Of a DNA stretch of 32,844 nt, positions 24,343 to 31,552 are shown piece by piece. Made by a program: the position numbers and the translations under genes. The stretch is from contig CABUTN010000020.1 in NCBI GenBank assembly GCA_902494565.1, forward strand, positions 1-32,844. Direction: 5' to 3'. Numbering within the stretch: the first letter of the stretch is position 1; the number at the start of each line of letters is the position of its first letter. Source of the stretch: an uncultured Collinsella sp. (GTDB taxonomy: Bacteria; Actinomycetota; Coriobacteriia; Coriobacteriales; Coriobacteriaceae). The notes under the pieces were generated by a model that saw nothing but the letters and a program-made list of their open reading frames with translations, ran no database searches and was not told where the DNA came from.

Positions 24343-24371
24343 ATCGTATTAAAGATGATTCTCATTCTCAA
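24343..24371 (-). promoter_or_regulatory. Likely promoter of the purine operon
   Basis: On the minus strand TTGAGA (24366-24371) and TACGAT (24343-24348) are separated by 17 bp. This leaves a 5' leader of about 80 bases before the permease ATG. The spacer is covered by a Fur-box-like sequence at 24356-24370. Confidence 0.5.
24356..24370. promoter_or_regulatory. Fur-box-like 15-mer in the divergent promoter region
   Basis: The minus strand reads TGAGAATGAGAATCA, against the Fur 7-1-7 pattern TGATAATNATTATCA (three mismatches in 14 defined positions). It overlaps the spacer of the proposed permease promoter. AT-rich chance matches are possible in this stretch. Confidence 0.35.
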
Positions 24372-24606
24372 TAATAATTTTTTGTTATCAGACTATTCTT
24401 CAGCTGAGATAACGCATTTCCGCAGGTCAGGAATGTGTCTGTTCAAAATAACATCTAACTTTTCTTTTGGTCGACCGTTTACCGCCAAATTTCTACCGTT
24501 CGTCTGTATTACGCAATGTACCTGCGGATATACGAGATGATGGGCAGCGTGTTACCATGATAAAAAATTGTTATGAACACTTCGATAGAACCCAAAGGAG
24601 TTGCCC

Positions 24607-25263
24607 GTGAACGAGACCGTACGTCGCTTTTTGCCGATGGTCGATTTCCTGGAGCAGGCACTCGGTAAGAACAGCGAGATCGTCCTGCACGATTTCTCGG
24701 ATCCCGACCACGCCATCGTCGATATCCGCAACGGTATCGTGAGCGGCCGCAAGGTCGGCGGTCCCGCTACCGATCTGGCACTCAAGATCATGCACGACGC
24801 CAAGTATCGCGACCTGCCGTTTATAACGGGCTACGAGGGACGCGGTGCCGGTGGCAAGACGTTGGAGTCGGCGACGTACTTTATCCGTGAGGACAACGAG
24901 ATCGTCGGCATGCTTTGCGTCAACACCGATCTTTCCACGATACGCTCCATCAACGCCATGACTCAGCAGCTCATGGCCTGCTTCGACGCTGTGCCAAGGC
25001 AGGCGGAGCCCGCGTCTATCGAGGTCGAAAGTCTTTCGGAGTCTACGCAGGAGCTCATCGACCGCAGTATTTCCGAGTTGCTGAGCGCGCGCGGGCTGGA
25101 TGTAGCGTCGCTTGGTCAGAGCGACCGCGTGGACGTCATTCGCCACCTCAACGGCAACGGGGTGTTCATGCTCAAGGGCGCCGTGGCCTGCGCCGCCACC
25201 GCGCTGGGCATCTCGGAGCCCAGCGTCTACCGCTACCTGCAAAAAGTTCGCAAGGAGGGCTAA
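24607..25263 (+). CDS. YheO-type PAS/HTH transcriptional regulator
   Basis: The protein has 218 residues. GTG 24607 has AAAGGAG 6 bases upstream. Residues 5-115 or so form the YheO-like PAS domain: 'FLEQALGKNSEIVLHDF', 'IVDIRNGIVSGRKVGGPATDLAL', 'NEIVGMLCVNTDLS'. The C-terminal 50 residues are the HTH_22 (DauR-like) domain: 'DRVDVIRHLNGNGVFMLKGAVACAATALGISEPSVYRYLQKVRKE'. Relatives respond to small metabolites and control amino-acid or nitrogen catabolism. The divergent position next to the permease makes it the likely regulator of the purine operon, binding within 24256-24606. It ends in a strong terminator. Confidence 0.88.
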   Translation: MNETVRRFLPMVDFLEQALGKNSEIVLHDFSDPDHAIVDIRNGIVSGRKVGGPATDLALKIMHDAKYRDLPFITGYEGRGAGGKTLESATYFIREDNEIVGMLCVNTDLSTIRSINAMTQQLMACFDAVPRQAEPASIEVESLSESTQELIDRSISELLSARGLDVASLGQSDRVDVIRHLNGNGVFMLKGAVACAATALGISEPSVYRYLQKVRKEG

Positions 25264-25307
25264 CGAGCAAAATGGAGCGCGGCTCCACAAGCGATCCGTC
25301 ACTTAAC

Positions 25308-25346
25308 AAAAGACCCTGCAGCTCGCACGCGCTGCAGGGTCTTTTT
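25308..25346 (+). terminator. Bidirectional rho-independent terminator
   Basis: A perfect 14-bp stem AAAGACCCTGCAGC / GCTGCAGGGTCTTT has an 8-base loop, T-run on the plus side and A-run on the other. It lies between the convergent regulator and ridA genes and should serve both. Confidence 0.95.
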
Positions 25347-25375
25347 GCATGTCATGTTTAGTTGTTGCCAACGCC

Positions 25376-25753
25376 TTAGAGAGCGGCGACGACCTCGATC
25401 TCGACCAGACCGCCAGCCGGAAGGGCGGCAACCTGGAAAGCGCTGCGCGCGGGGAACGGGGCCTCGAACTTGCAGGCGTAGATCTCGTTCACGGCGGCGA
25501 AGTCGGCGATGTCGGCCAGGTAGACCGTGGTCTTGACGACATCGGCAAAGGTGGCGCCGGCAGCGGTCAGCAGGGCCTCGACGTTGGCGAGGGACTGCTT
25601 GGCCTGGGCCTCGACGCCCTCGGGCATCTTGCCGGTTGCAGGGTCGATGCCCAGCTGGCCGGACAGGAACACCATGTTGCCGGTCTGGATACCAGGGGAA
25701 TACGGGCCGATGGCTGCGGGTGCGTTATCGGAAGACACGACGGTCTTGCTCAT
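25376..25753 (-). CDS. ridA: RidA family enamine/imine deaminase
   Basis: The protein has 125 residues, the normal length. ATG 25753 has AAGGAG 6 bases upstream, so the 25 codons before it are excluded. The family core is complete: 'SSDNAPAAIGPYSPGIQTGNMVFLSGQLG', 'ANVEALLTAAG', 'VVKTTVYLADIADFAAVNEIY', and the active-site 'PARSAFQVAALP' with R103 and 'VEIEVVA' with E118/E120. RidA hydrolyses reactive enamines or imines such as 2-aminoacrylate to ketoacids and ammonia, protecting PLP enzymes. It has its own promoter and is convergent with the purine regulator, so a functional link is only possible. Confidence 0.95.
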   Translation of the reverse strand: MSKTVVSSDNAPAAIGPYSPGIQTGNMVFLSGQLGIDPATGKMPEGVEAQAKQSLANVEALLTAAGATFADVVKTTVYLADIADFAAVNEIYACKFEAPFPARSAFQVAALPAGGLVEIEVVAAL

Positions 25754-25842
25754 GTTTATCTCCTTACGATCAGTTGAGAAAGCGTGAGCGCGGCGTTCAC
25801 ACCGGGAGGCACAGTTCGGTCTGAACACCGCGCTTGATTGGG

Positions 25843-25897
25843 ATGGTACTCAAGGTTTCTGTTTGATGCAAGAATATTATCAGCTTGCGAGAATATT
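25843..25897 (-). promoter_or_regulatory. ridA promoter with two direct repeats
   Basis: On the minus strand TTGCAT (25866-25871) and TACCAT (25843-25848) are 17 bp apart. The 12-mer AATATTCTYGCA occurs at 25867-25878 and again at 25886-25897, 19 bp apart, the first overlapping the -35 box. The pattern fits an activator or repressor site. Confidence 0.5.
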
Positions 25898-26053
25898 TTA
25901 TCGCCCAACGGTCTCCCCGAACCGCTGAACGGTTCTCATGTGGAGCAGCCAGTCCAAGCTGCTGAAGACTTTATCCCGCTTGGAGCACGGGCATCGCCTG
26001 CCGCAACGGCGCCACTATACTTTTGAATATCTGAGCATTTTGAAAGGCAGGAT

Positions 26054-28549
26054 ATGACCGCAACCGCCAGTCGAACCACCAACCGCAGACCCGAGCTTTT
26101 AGCGCCCGCCGGAGGGCCCGAGCCCTTTGCCGCCGCACTCGCCGCGGGGGCAGACGCCATCTATTGCGGCATGGGCAGCTTCAACGCCCGCCGCAAGGCC
26201 ACCAACTTTACCGACGAGGCCTTTGAGCAGGCCTGCCGCGCCGCGCATCTAGCCGGGTCGCGCGTCTACGTCACGGTCAACATCGTCATCAAGCAGTCCG
26301 AGATGGGCGATGCGCTGCAGCTCATCCACCGCTGCTCCACGCTGGGCGCCGATGCCTTCATCATCCAGGACTGGGGTCTGTTCTTTGAGGTCAAGCGCAC
26401 CATGCCCGGCATCGAAACCCATATCTCGACCCAGGCGAACATCCATGACGACCGCGGAACGCTTTGGTGCCGCGAACAGGGCGCCGACCGCGTGACCCTC
26501 TCGCGCGAGCTCTCCATCGACGAGATCGCCGTCATTCACAACGCCGCGCCCGATGTCGACCTCGAGGTCTTTAGCCACGGTGCCATCTGCTTTTGCTACT
26601 CGGGCCTGTGCCTGCTGTCGAGCTTTGCCATGGCAGGCCGCTCGGCCAACCGCGGCATGTGCGCTCAGCCCTGTCGCCTGCCTTACGAGCTGATCGACGA
26701 GAACGGCCGCTCGCTCTCCCCTGCCGGTCGCGAGCGCGCGCTGTGCCCGCGCGACACCAACACGTCGCAGCTTGTTCGCCGTCTGTATGACGCCGGCGCC
26801 GCATCGCTCAAGCTTGAGGGCCGCATGAAGGCCCCCGATTACGTGTATTCCATCGTCGACGTGTATCGTCATCAGATTGATGACATGCTTGCCGATGTTT
26901 CGACCTCTAAGGATGAGGACGCCGCTCGCCAGCGCCAACTCAAGCGCTGTTTTAACCGCGACTTTACGCACGCCTATCAAGACGGCACCTCGGGCGACGA
27001 GATGATGAGCTACGAGCGCTCCAACAACCGCGGCCAGATTGTGGGCACGGTGCTGGGCAGCCGTCTGGCCAACCGCGATGTACGCGGACTCAAGCCCGAC
27101 GACCGCCGTCGCCGCGCCGCCATCGCCCGCATTGAGCTGTTTGAGCCCGTGGGCAAGGGCGACCTGCTGGAGCTTCGCCACGATAACGAGTTTGACCAGT
27201 TCCTGACCACCATTGCCGCCGATGATGCCGCTGCCGGCGATGTCATCGAGTGTCGCGTGCCCCGTAGCATGCCCGAGGGCTGCCGCGTGCGCGTGATTCG
27301 AAGCCAGCGCGCCATTGACGCCGCCGGCGCCGCGCTCAAGCGCGATGTGCTGCGCCGCCGCGCCGTAGACGTGTCCGTTGTGGCGCGTCTGGGCGAGCCG
27401 TTTACCGTTACGCTCACCTGTTGCGACGATCCTTCGCTTACGGCCACGGCCACGGGCTTTACCGTCGAGGCTGCCAAGACCCGCGCCGTCGAGGCATCCG
27501 ATCTGGTTGAGCACGTCGGGCGCATGGGCTCCTCTCCCTTTGAGGCCGCAAGCTTTGACGTTTCGCTCGACGCCGGCTGCGGTATGGGCTTTTCCGCCGT
27601 GCACAAGGTGCGCGCCGCCGCTTGTAAGGCGCTGGAAGAGGCCATTCTGGCACCGTACGAGGAGCGCGCGAAAACGCTCGAGCTGCCGGCGATTGTAACC
27701 AGTGATTCCCGCCCCGCGCCCGAGCACTACCGCGATGAGCCGCAGATCTGCGCCACCGTCACCTCGCTCGAGGCCGCCGAGGCCGCTCGCGCCGAGGGTG
27801 TAACGCGCATCTACATGACCACCGACGCACTCGATGCGACCGAGCTCTCCCCCGCCGATGCATTTGAGCAGGGCATCGTACCCGTGCTCGACGAGGTCTG
27901 CCGCGCCGTTGACCACGTACGCGTCGACCCGTGGGTTGTTGCCGGCGCCACGGTCGCTATTGGCAACATCTCTGAGCTTGCCCTGGCCGCCCAGGTTGGC
28001 GCCACGGCCGAGATTCGCTCTTGCCTGCCGGTGCACAACACGCCCTGCATGGAGGCGCTTGCCGAGCGCGGAGCCGGTGCGTTTTGGCTCTCGCCCGAGA
28101 TCACACTCGACGAGATTGTCTCGCTCGGCGCCGCCGCGCCCGCGGCTCTGGGCATCACCGTCTTTGGCCGCCCGCGCGTTATGACGAGCGAGCACTGCAT
28201 CCTGCAGGTTGCCAACGGCTGTATCCACGATTGTGCCAACTGCCGCCTGCGTGCCCGCAAGCTCTCGCTCAAGAATATCGACGGCAAGATCATGCCGGTG
28301 CGTACCGACATCCACGGCCGCTCACGCCTGTACGACGCCTACCCCATCGACCTCACGCCGCAGGTACCGCAGTTGCTCGACGCCGGCGTCCGTCATCTTA
28401 TGGTCGACGGAACCCTGCTCGAGGCCGATGAGATTGGCCGTGCCGTCGCTCGCGTCCGTCGCGCCGTCGAGGCGGCTCAAGCCGGCCGCAAGCCCGCCGC
28501 CCGCCTGCGCGGCGCCACCTCGGGCTGCATGTTTGTGGGAATTAGCTAA
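26054..28549 (+). CDS. U32 peptidase-family protein (RlhA/TrhP-like, with DUF3656-type tail)
   Basis: The protein has 831 residues. The start has AAAGG about 8 bases upstream. Residues 12-300 are the U32 core: 'PELLAPAGGPEPFAAALAAGADAIYCG', 'NARRKATNFTDE', 'THISTQANIHD', and the cysteine cluster 'GAICFCYSGLCLLSS...RSANRGMCAQPCRLPY', followed by 'ALCPRDTNTS' and 'ASLKLEGRMKAPDYVY'. The cysteines probably hold an iron-sulfur cluster. Long U32 proteins of this type act in hydroxylation of tRNA or rRNA bases rather than proteolysis; the exact target cannot be assigned here. A second half with 'CILQVANGCIHDCANCRLR' near residue 715 adds another Cys set. It is followed after 15 bp by a pseudouridine synthase, supporting an RNA-modification operon. 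Confidence 0.85.
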   Translation: MTATASRTTNRRPELLAPAGGPEPFAAALAAGADAIYCGMGSFNARRKATNFTDEAFEQACRAAHLAGSRVYVTVNIVIKQSEMGDALQLIHRCSTLGADAFIIQDWGLFFEVKRTMPGIETHISTQANIHDDRGTLWCREQGADRVTLSRELSIDEIAVIHNAAPDVDLEVFSHGAICFCYSGLCLLSSFAMAGRSANRGMCAQPCRLPYELIDENGRSLSPAGRERALCPRDTNTSQLVRRLYDAGAASLKLEGRMKAPDYVYSIVDVYRHQIDDMLADVSTSKDEDAARQRQLKRCFNRDFTHAYQDGTSGDEMMSYERSNNRGQIVGTVLGSRLANRDVRGLKPDDRRRRAAIARIELFEPVGKGDLLELRHDNEFDQFLTTIAADDAAAGDVIECRVPRSMPEGCRVRVIRSQRAIDAAGAALKRDVLRRRAVDVSVVARLGEPFTVTLTCCDDPSLTATATGFTVEAAKTRAVEASDLVEHVGRMGSSPFEAASFDVSLDAGCGMGFSAVHKVRAAACKALEEAILAPYEERAKTLELPAIVTSDSRPAPEHYRDEPQICATVTSLEAAEAARAEGVTRIYMTTDALDATELSPADAFEQGIVPVLDEVCRAVDHVRVDPWVVAGATVAIGNISELALAAQVGATAEIRSCLPVHNTPCMEALAERGAGAFWLSPEITLDEIVSLGAAAPAALGITVFGRPRVMTSEHCILQVANGCIHDCANCRLRARKLSLKNIDGKIMPVRTDIHGRSRLYDAYPIDLTPQVPQLLDAGVRHLMVDGTLLEADEIGRAVARVRRAVEAAQAGRKPAARLRGATSGCMFVGIS

Positions 28550-28564
28550 CCGAAAGGCTTACAC

Positions 28565-29224
28565 GTGAACGAACAACCTCAAGTCCTCTACTGCGACGCC
28601 TGGCTTATGGCCATCGACAAGCCCGCCGGCATGATTGTCCACGGCGACGGCACCGGCGAGCGCACGCTCACCGACTACGCCAGCGACCTGCTGCTGGCGA
28701 TGGGCGACGGCTTTGCCGCGACCGACATGCAGCCGCTCAATCGCCTGGACCGTGACACCACCGGCGTGGTGCTGTTCTCGCTCGACAAGCAGACGCAGCC
28801 CGCCTTTGACCAGATGATTATCGACCACGCGTTCGAAAAGCACTATCTGGCGCTCGCCGAGGGCAAGATCGACTGGAACGAGAAGCTCATCGACAAGCCC
28901 ATCGCCCGCGACCGCCACGATAGCCGCAAGATGCGCGTTGGCGCCAGCGGCAAGCCGTCTCAGACGCGCGTGAAGGTGCTCAAGCGCCTTAAGAGCCGCC
29001 GAGGCCTTCCCGCGCGTTCGTATATCGATGTCGAGTTGCTCACCGGCCGTAAGCACCAAATCCGTGTGCATCTGGCGAGCGAGCATCATCCCCTGGTTGG
29101 CGACGACCCGTACGGAACGCCGCGCCCCTGCGGCCTGATGCTCCACGCCCACAGCGTGTCCTTCACGCATCCCGTAACCGGCGAGCACATCCACATAGAA
29201 GCCCCCTGCCCCTGGGAGCCCTAA
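28565..29224 (+). CDS. RluA-family pseudouridine synthase
   Basis: The protein has 219 residues. GTG 28565 has GAAAGG 8 bases upstream. Motif I 'AIDKPAGMIVHGDG' (16-29), motif II 'LNRLDRDTTGVVLF' with the catalytic D62, and motif III 'LTGRKHQIRVHLASEHHPLVGDDPYG' are all present. The usual His of HRLD is Asn here, as in some RluA/RluC/RluD relatives. No S4 domain is visible. The protein isomerises uridine in tRNA or rRNA; the site is unknown. It is the second gene of the U32 operon and its stop is followed immediately by terminator hairpins. Confidence 0.92.
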   Translation: MNEQPQVLYCDAWLMAIDKPAGMIVHGDGTGERTLTDYASDLLLAMGDGFAATDMQPLNRLDRDTTGVVLFSLDKQTQPAFDQMIIDHAFEKHYLALAEGKIDWNEKLIDKPIARDRHDSRKMRVGASGKPSQTRVKVLKRLKSRRGLPARSYIDVELLTGRKHQIRVHLASEHHPLVGDDPYGTPRPCGLMLHAHSVSFTHPVTGEHIHIEAPCPWEP

Positions 29225-29263
29225 AACCTGCCGAAAAGGGACAGGTTTATTTTGGCAGGTTTT
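29223..29263 (+). terminator. Terminator after the pseudouridine synthase
   Basis: AAAACCTGCC (29223-29232) pairs with GGCAGGTTTT (29254-29263) around a 21-base loop that itself repeats ACAGGTTT. The hairpin begins within the stop codon of the gene. Confidence 0.7.
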
Positions 29264-29278
29264 ATCTGGACAAACGTC

Positions 29279-29318
29279 AAAACCACCACATAGGTTCCTA
29301 CCCCTTCGCGGTGGTTTT
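29279..29318. terminator. Second hairpin between convergent genes
   Basis: AAAACCACC (29279-29287) pairs with GGTGGTTTT (29310-29318), giving T-runs on both strands. It lies between the plus-strand RluA gene and the end of the minus-strand DeoR gene, so it probably stops transcription from both sides. Confidence 0.75.
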
Positions 29319-29340
29319 GGCGCTTGCCCGTCCCCTGCTG

Positions 29341-30087
29341 TTAGACCGTGATGACGTTGTCCATTGCCCGGTACTTGGCGGGGACATCGCCTGCGGTAAT
29401 AATCGTTGCGTCGCGGAAGTCCGCGAACTTGACGGGCGCCACCATGCCAAATTTACTGGCGTCCGAGATTACGAAGCGCTTGGCCGTATGGCGCATCGAG
29501 ATACGCTTTACTTGCGCCTCCTCGATATCGGGCGCTGTGAAGCCCTGCTCGGCGGCAATGCCGTTAGAGCCCCAAAAGCCACAGTTGAAGTTGTAGCGGT
29601 CTAAGGTTGCCAAGGCATCGGGGCCAACGAGCGCCTCGGTCTCGGGTTTGAGCTCGCCGCCCAGCACCACGGTACGCATGCCGCGCAAAGCAAGGCGTTG
29701 AGCATGGAGCACGGAATCGGTCACATAGGTGACATCTTCAAGGTGTGGAAGATGCTCGATGAGCCTGAGCGTCGTCGAGCCCGAGTCGATGTATACAAAG
29801 CTCTCAGGCTCCACAAGCGCCGCCGCACGGGCGCAGATACGCTCCTTGTCATCGTTATGGAGGTCGCTGCGCTCATTAAGCGTTAGGTCGCGCGTCACGT
29901 GCGCGCGCTCAAGACTCGTCGCCCCACCGTGGACCTTGGCGATGCGGTGCGCTCGATCGAGCGTCTGCAGGTCGCGCCGAATGGTAGACGCCGTCACGCC
30001 CAGGGCCTCAGCAAGCTCCGGCACGGTAACCGAGCCGGCCTGCTGAACCATCGACACGATCGCGTTGAGCCTATCTTCCGCTAGCAT
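29341..30087 (-). CDS. DeoR-family transcriptional regulator
   Basis: The protein has 248 residues. The N-terminal DeoR helix-turn-helix is residues 1-57: 'RLNAIVSMVQQAGSVTVPELAEALGVTASTIRRDLQTLDRAHRIAKVHGGA'. The C-terminal sugar-phosphate-sensing domain has 'YIDSGSTTLRLIEHLP', 'VVLGGELKPETEALVGPDALATL', and 'KRFVISDASKFG', the last two typical of the GlpR/DeoR sensor. The start codon is 3 bp after the oxidoreductase stop, and its Shine-Dalgarno GAGGAG lies inside the last codons of that gene, indicating coupling. It likely represses its own operon in response to a phosphorylated sugar, perhaps through the TGCGC-rich sites upstream of it. Confidence 0.92.
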   Translation of the reverse strand: MLAEDRLNAIVSMVQQAGSVTVPELAEALGVTASTIRRDLQTLDRAHRIAKVHGGATSLERAHVTRDLTLNERSDLHNDDKERICARAAALVEPESFVYIDSGSTTLRLIEHLPHLEDVTYVTDSVLHAQRLALRGMRTVVLGGELKPETEALVGPDALATLDRYNFNCGFWGSNGIAAEQGFTAPDIEEAQVKRISMRHTAKRFVISDASKFGMVAPVKFADFRDATIITAGDVPAKYRAMDNVITV

Positions 30088-30090
30088 CGC

Positions 30091-31170
30091 TTACTCCTCC
30101 TCGGGGTACACGACTCCCCAGTCGGCGCGAAGCTTGGTCATAAGCTTCATAACATCAGAAGCATAATCCAGCAGCTCGCGCTTAGAGTCGTCGCCGGCAA
30201 CGGCCTTCTCAAGATCGGCCATCTCATAGCAAAGGGCGTAAGCCTCGGTGCCGGCGTGGACCTCCTCGCGGTGGCCGTCCGCAGTCCACACGATGGTCGC
30301 GTGATCGGCGCGCGGATACTCGTTGACCTCGATATAGCACTTATCGAAGCTAATAATCGAGCGCTTGGGTTGCTTGGAGTGGAGCGTGAGGCTCACAACA
30401 CCCAGCTGCTGCTCGGCATTACGGCAGACGATGCCGCCCGCAACGTCAACACCGGTCTCACAGGTGTTGCCCAACGAAACGACCTCAATGGGCTGGCTTG
30501 CCATAAAAAGACGCATGACGGACAGGGCATAGACGCCAATATCGAGCATGGCACCGCCAGCAAGGTTGCGGTTGTAGAAGCGATTGGTCAGATCGCCGTA
30601 CTCCTTGTAGCTACCAAAAATGAGCTGGGCGAGGTTCATGCGACCAAACTCGCCGGCACCCATGCGACGGCGCAGCTCTTGATACAAGGGCATATGAAGC
30701 ACCGTAGTGGCGTCCATGAGGACCACGTTTTGCTCGTCGGCAATGGCACGTGCCTCGTCGAGCTCGGCTGAGTTAAGGGTAATGGCCTTCTCGCATAGCA
30801 CGTGCTTGCCAGCCGCCAGAGCGGCGCGCAGGTAGGTGATATGCGTGTTATGCGGGGTGGTGATATAGATCGCGTCGATGTTCGGATCGGCATAGAGGTC
30901 CTCGACCGATTCATAGACCTTCTCGATGCCATACTGCTCAGCAAAAGCCTGAGCCTTGGACAGCGTACGGTTGGCGACGCCCGCAAGCTTGCGGCCGGCA
31001 AGAGCGAGAGACTGGGCCATCTGGTTGGCGATAACACCGCAACCGATCACAGCCCAGCGGAGCTCGGGGGCCGTAAAGATATCATCGGGGAATGGCCTGT
31101 CCTGGACCGAAGCGAACGCCGCCTTAGCGGCTGCTTCGGCGTCGAGCGGAGCCTGTTTGGAATCTGCCAT
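30091..31170 (-). CDS. Gfo/Idh/MocA-family oxidoreductase
   Basis: The protein has 359 residues; the ATG has AGGAGG 7 bases upstream. After an unusual acidic leader of about 37 residues comes the Rossmann motif 'WAVIGCGVIANQMAQSL' (GxGxxA), then 'DAIYITTPHNTHITY' and 'GKHVLCEKAIT', where the usual E-K-P reads E-K-A. The substrate domain follows with 'GGAMLDIGVYALSVM' and its catalytic-type Asp and Tyr/His region. It is an NAD(P)-dependent dehydrogenase of sugars, inositols or similar compounds; the substrate is unknown. It forms a coupled operon with the DeoR regulator, which fits sugar catabolism. Confidence 0.9.
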   Translation of the reverse strand: MADSKQAPLDAEAAAKAAFASVQDRPFPDDIFTAPELRWAVIGCGVIANQMAQSLALAGRKLAGVANRTLSKAQAFAEQYGIEKVYESVEDLYADPNIDAIYITTPHNTHITYLRAALAAGKHVLCEKAITLNSAELDEARAIADEQNVVLMDATTVLHMPLYQELRRRMGAGEFGRMNLAQLIFGSYKEYGDLTNRFYNRNLAGGAMLDIGVYALSVMRLFMASQPIEVVSLGNTCETGVDVAGGIVCRNAEQQLGVVSLTLHSKQPKRSIISFDKCYIEVNEYPRADHATIVWTADGHREEVHAGTEAYALCYEMADLEKAVAGDDSKRELLDYASDVMKLMTKLRADWGVVYPEEE

Positions 31171-31227
31171 TATGTGCCTCCTGAGTTATCGGAAGTCCTT
31201 CATTTCTAACAACCCTATACTCGCACA

Positions 31228-31352
31228 ATTGCGCGCGTATCTGCTCGTGTTTGCGTGCTTATTTGCTTATCGGTCATTATTTAGCCATAGTTGGCAGATG
31301 TTTGCGCGGTTATGCGCATTATCGCGCAAGCCTATGCGCGTAAATGCGCATG
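31228..31352. promoter_or_regulatory. Cluster of TGCGC motifs upstream of the oxidoreductase operon
   Basis: TGCGC or GCGCA occurs many times within 125 bp: ATTGCGCGCG near 31228, TTTGCGTGC near 31250, and a dense run at 31301-31352 with TTTGCGCGG, TATGCGCAT, TCGCGCAAG, TATGCGCG and AATGCGCAT. Several are 10-12 bp apart, about one helical turn. The cluster lies 58-182 bases before the oxidoreductase ATG. It may be the operator of the DeoR regulator; no firm -10/-35 was identified. Confidence 0.45.
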
Positions 31353-31431
31353 CAACGATCCTTGTGAAACATAAAGGAGCGGAACACCAAAGCCCTAAAA
31401 GACAGAGTAGGCTGTATTACTCCACCCCTCT

Positions 31432-31530
31432 GGGGGGGGCGCAGCCATCAAAGGGCTGTCCCAAACTGCCGGCAGATAGGGACTTACCTAGCTGCCGGCA
31501 CATAGGGAACGTCCCCAGCTACCGGCGTTT
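31432..31530. repeat. G8 tract and 26-bp repeat beside the IS element
   Basis: Eight G stand at 31432-31439. CTGCCGGCAGATAGGGAC (31466) recurs as CTGCCGGCACATAGGGAA (31492) and in part as CTACCGGCG (31519), a period of 26-27 bp. No gene is present between the oxidoreductase and the IS (31171-31552). These repeats end about 25 bp before the IS left end. Confidence 0.5.
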
Positions 31531-31552
31531 CAACGGCACTTATTGGCTTATA

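Noticed and set aside
26249..28315. A 688-residue minus-strand frame opposite the U32 gene
   Set aside because: It is antisense to a clearly conserved gene and has no ribosome-binding site or recognisable domain.
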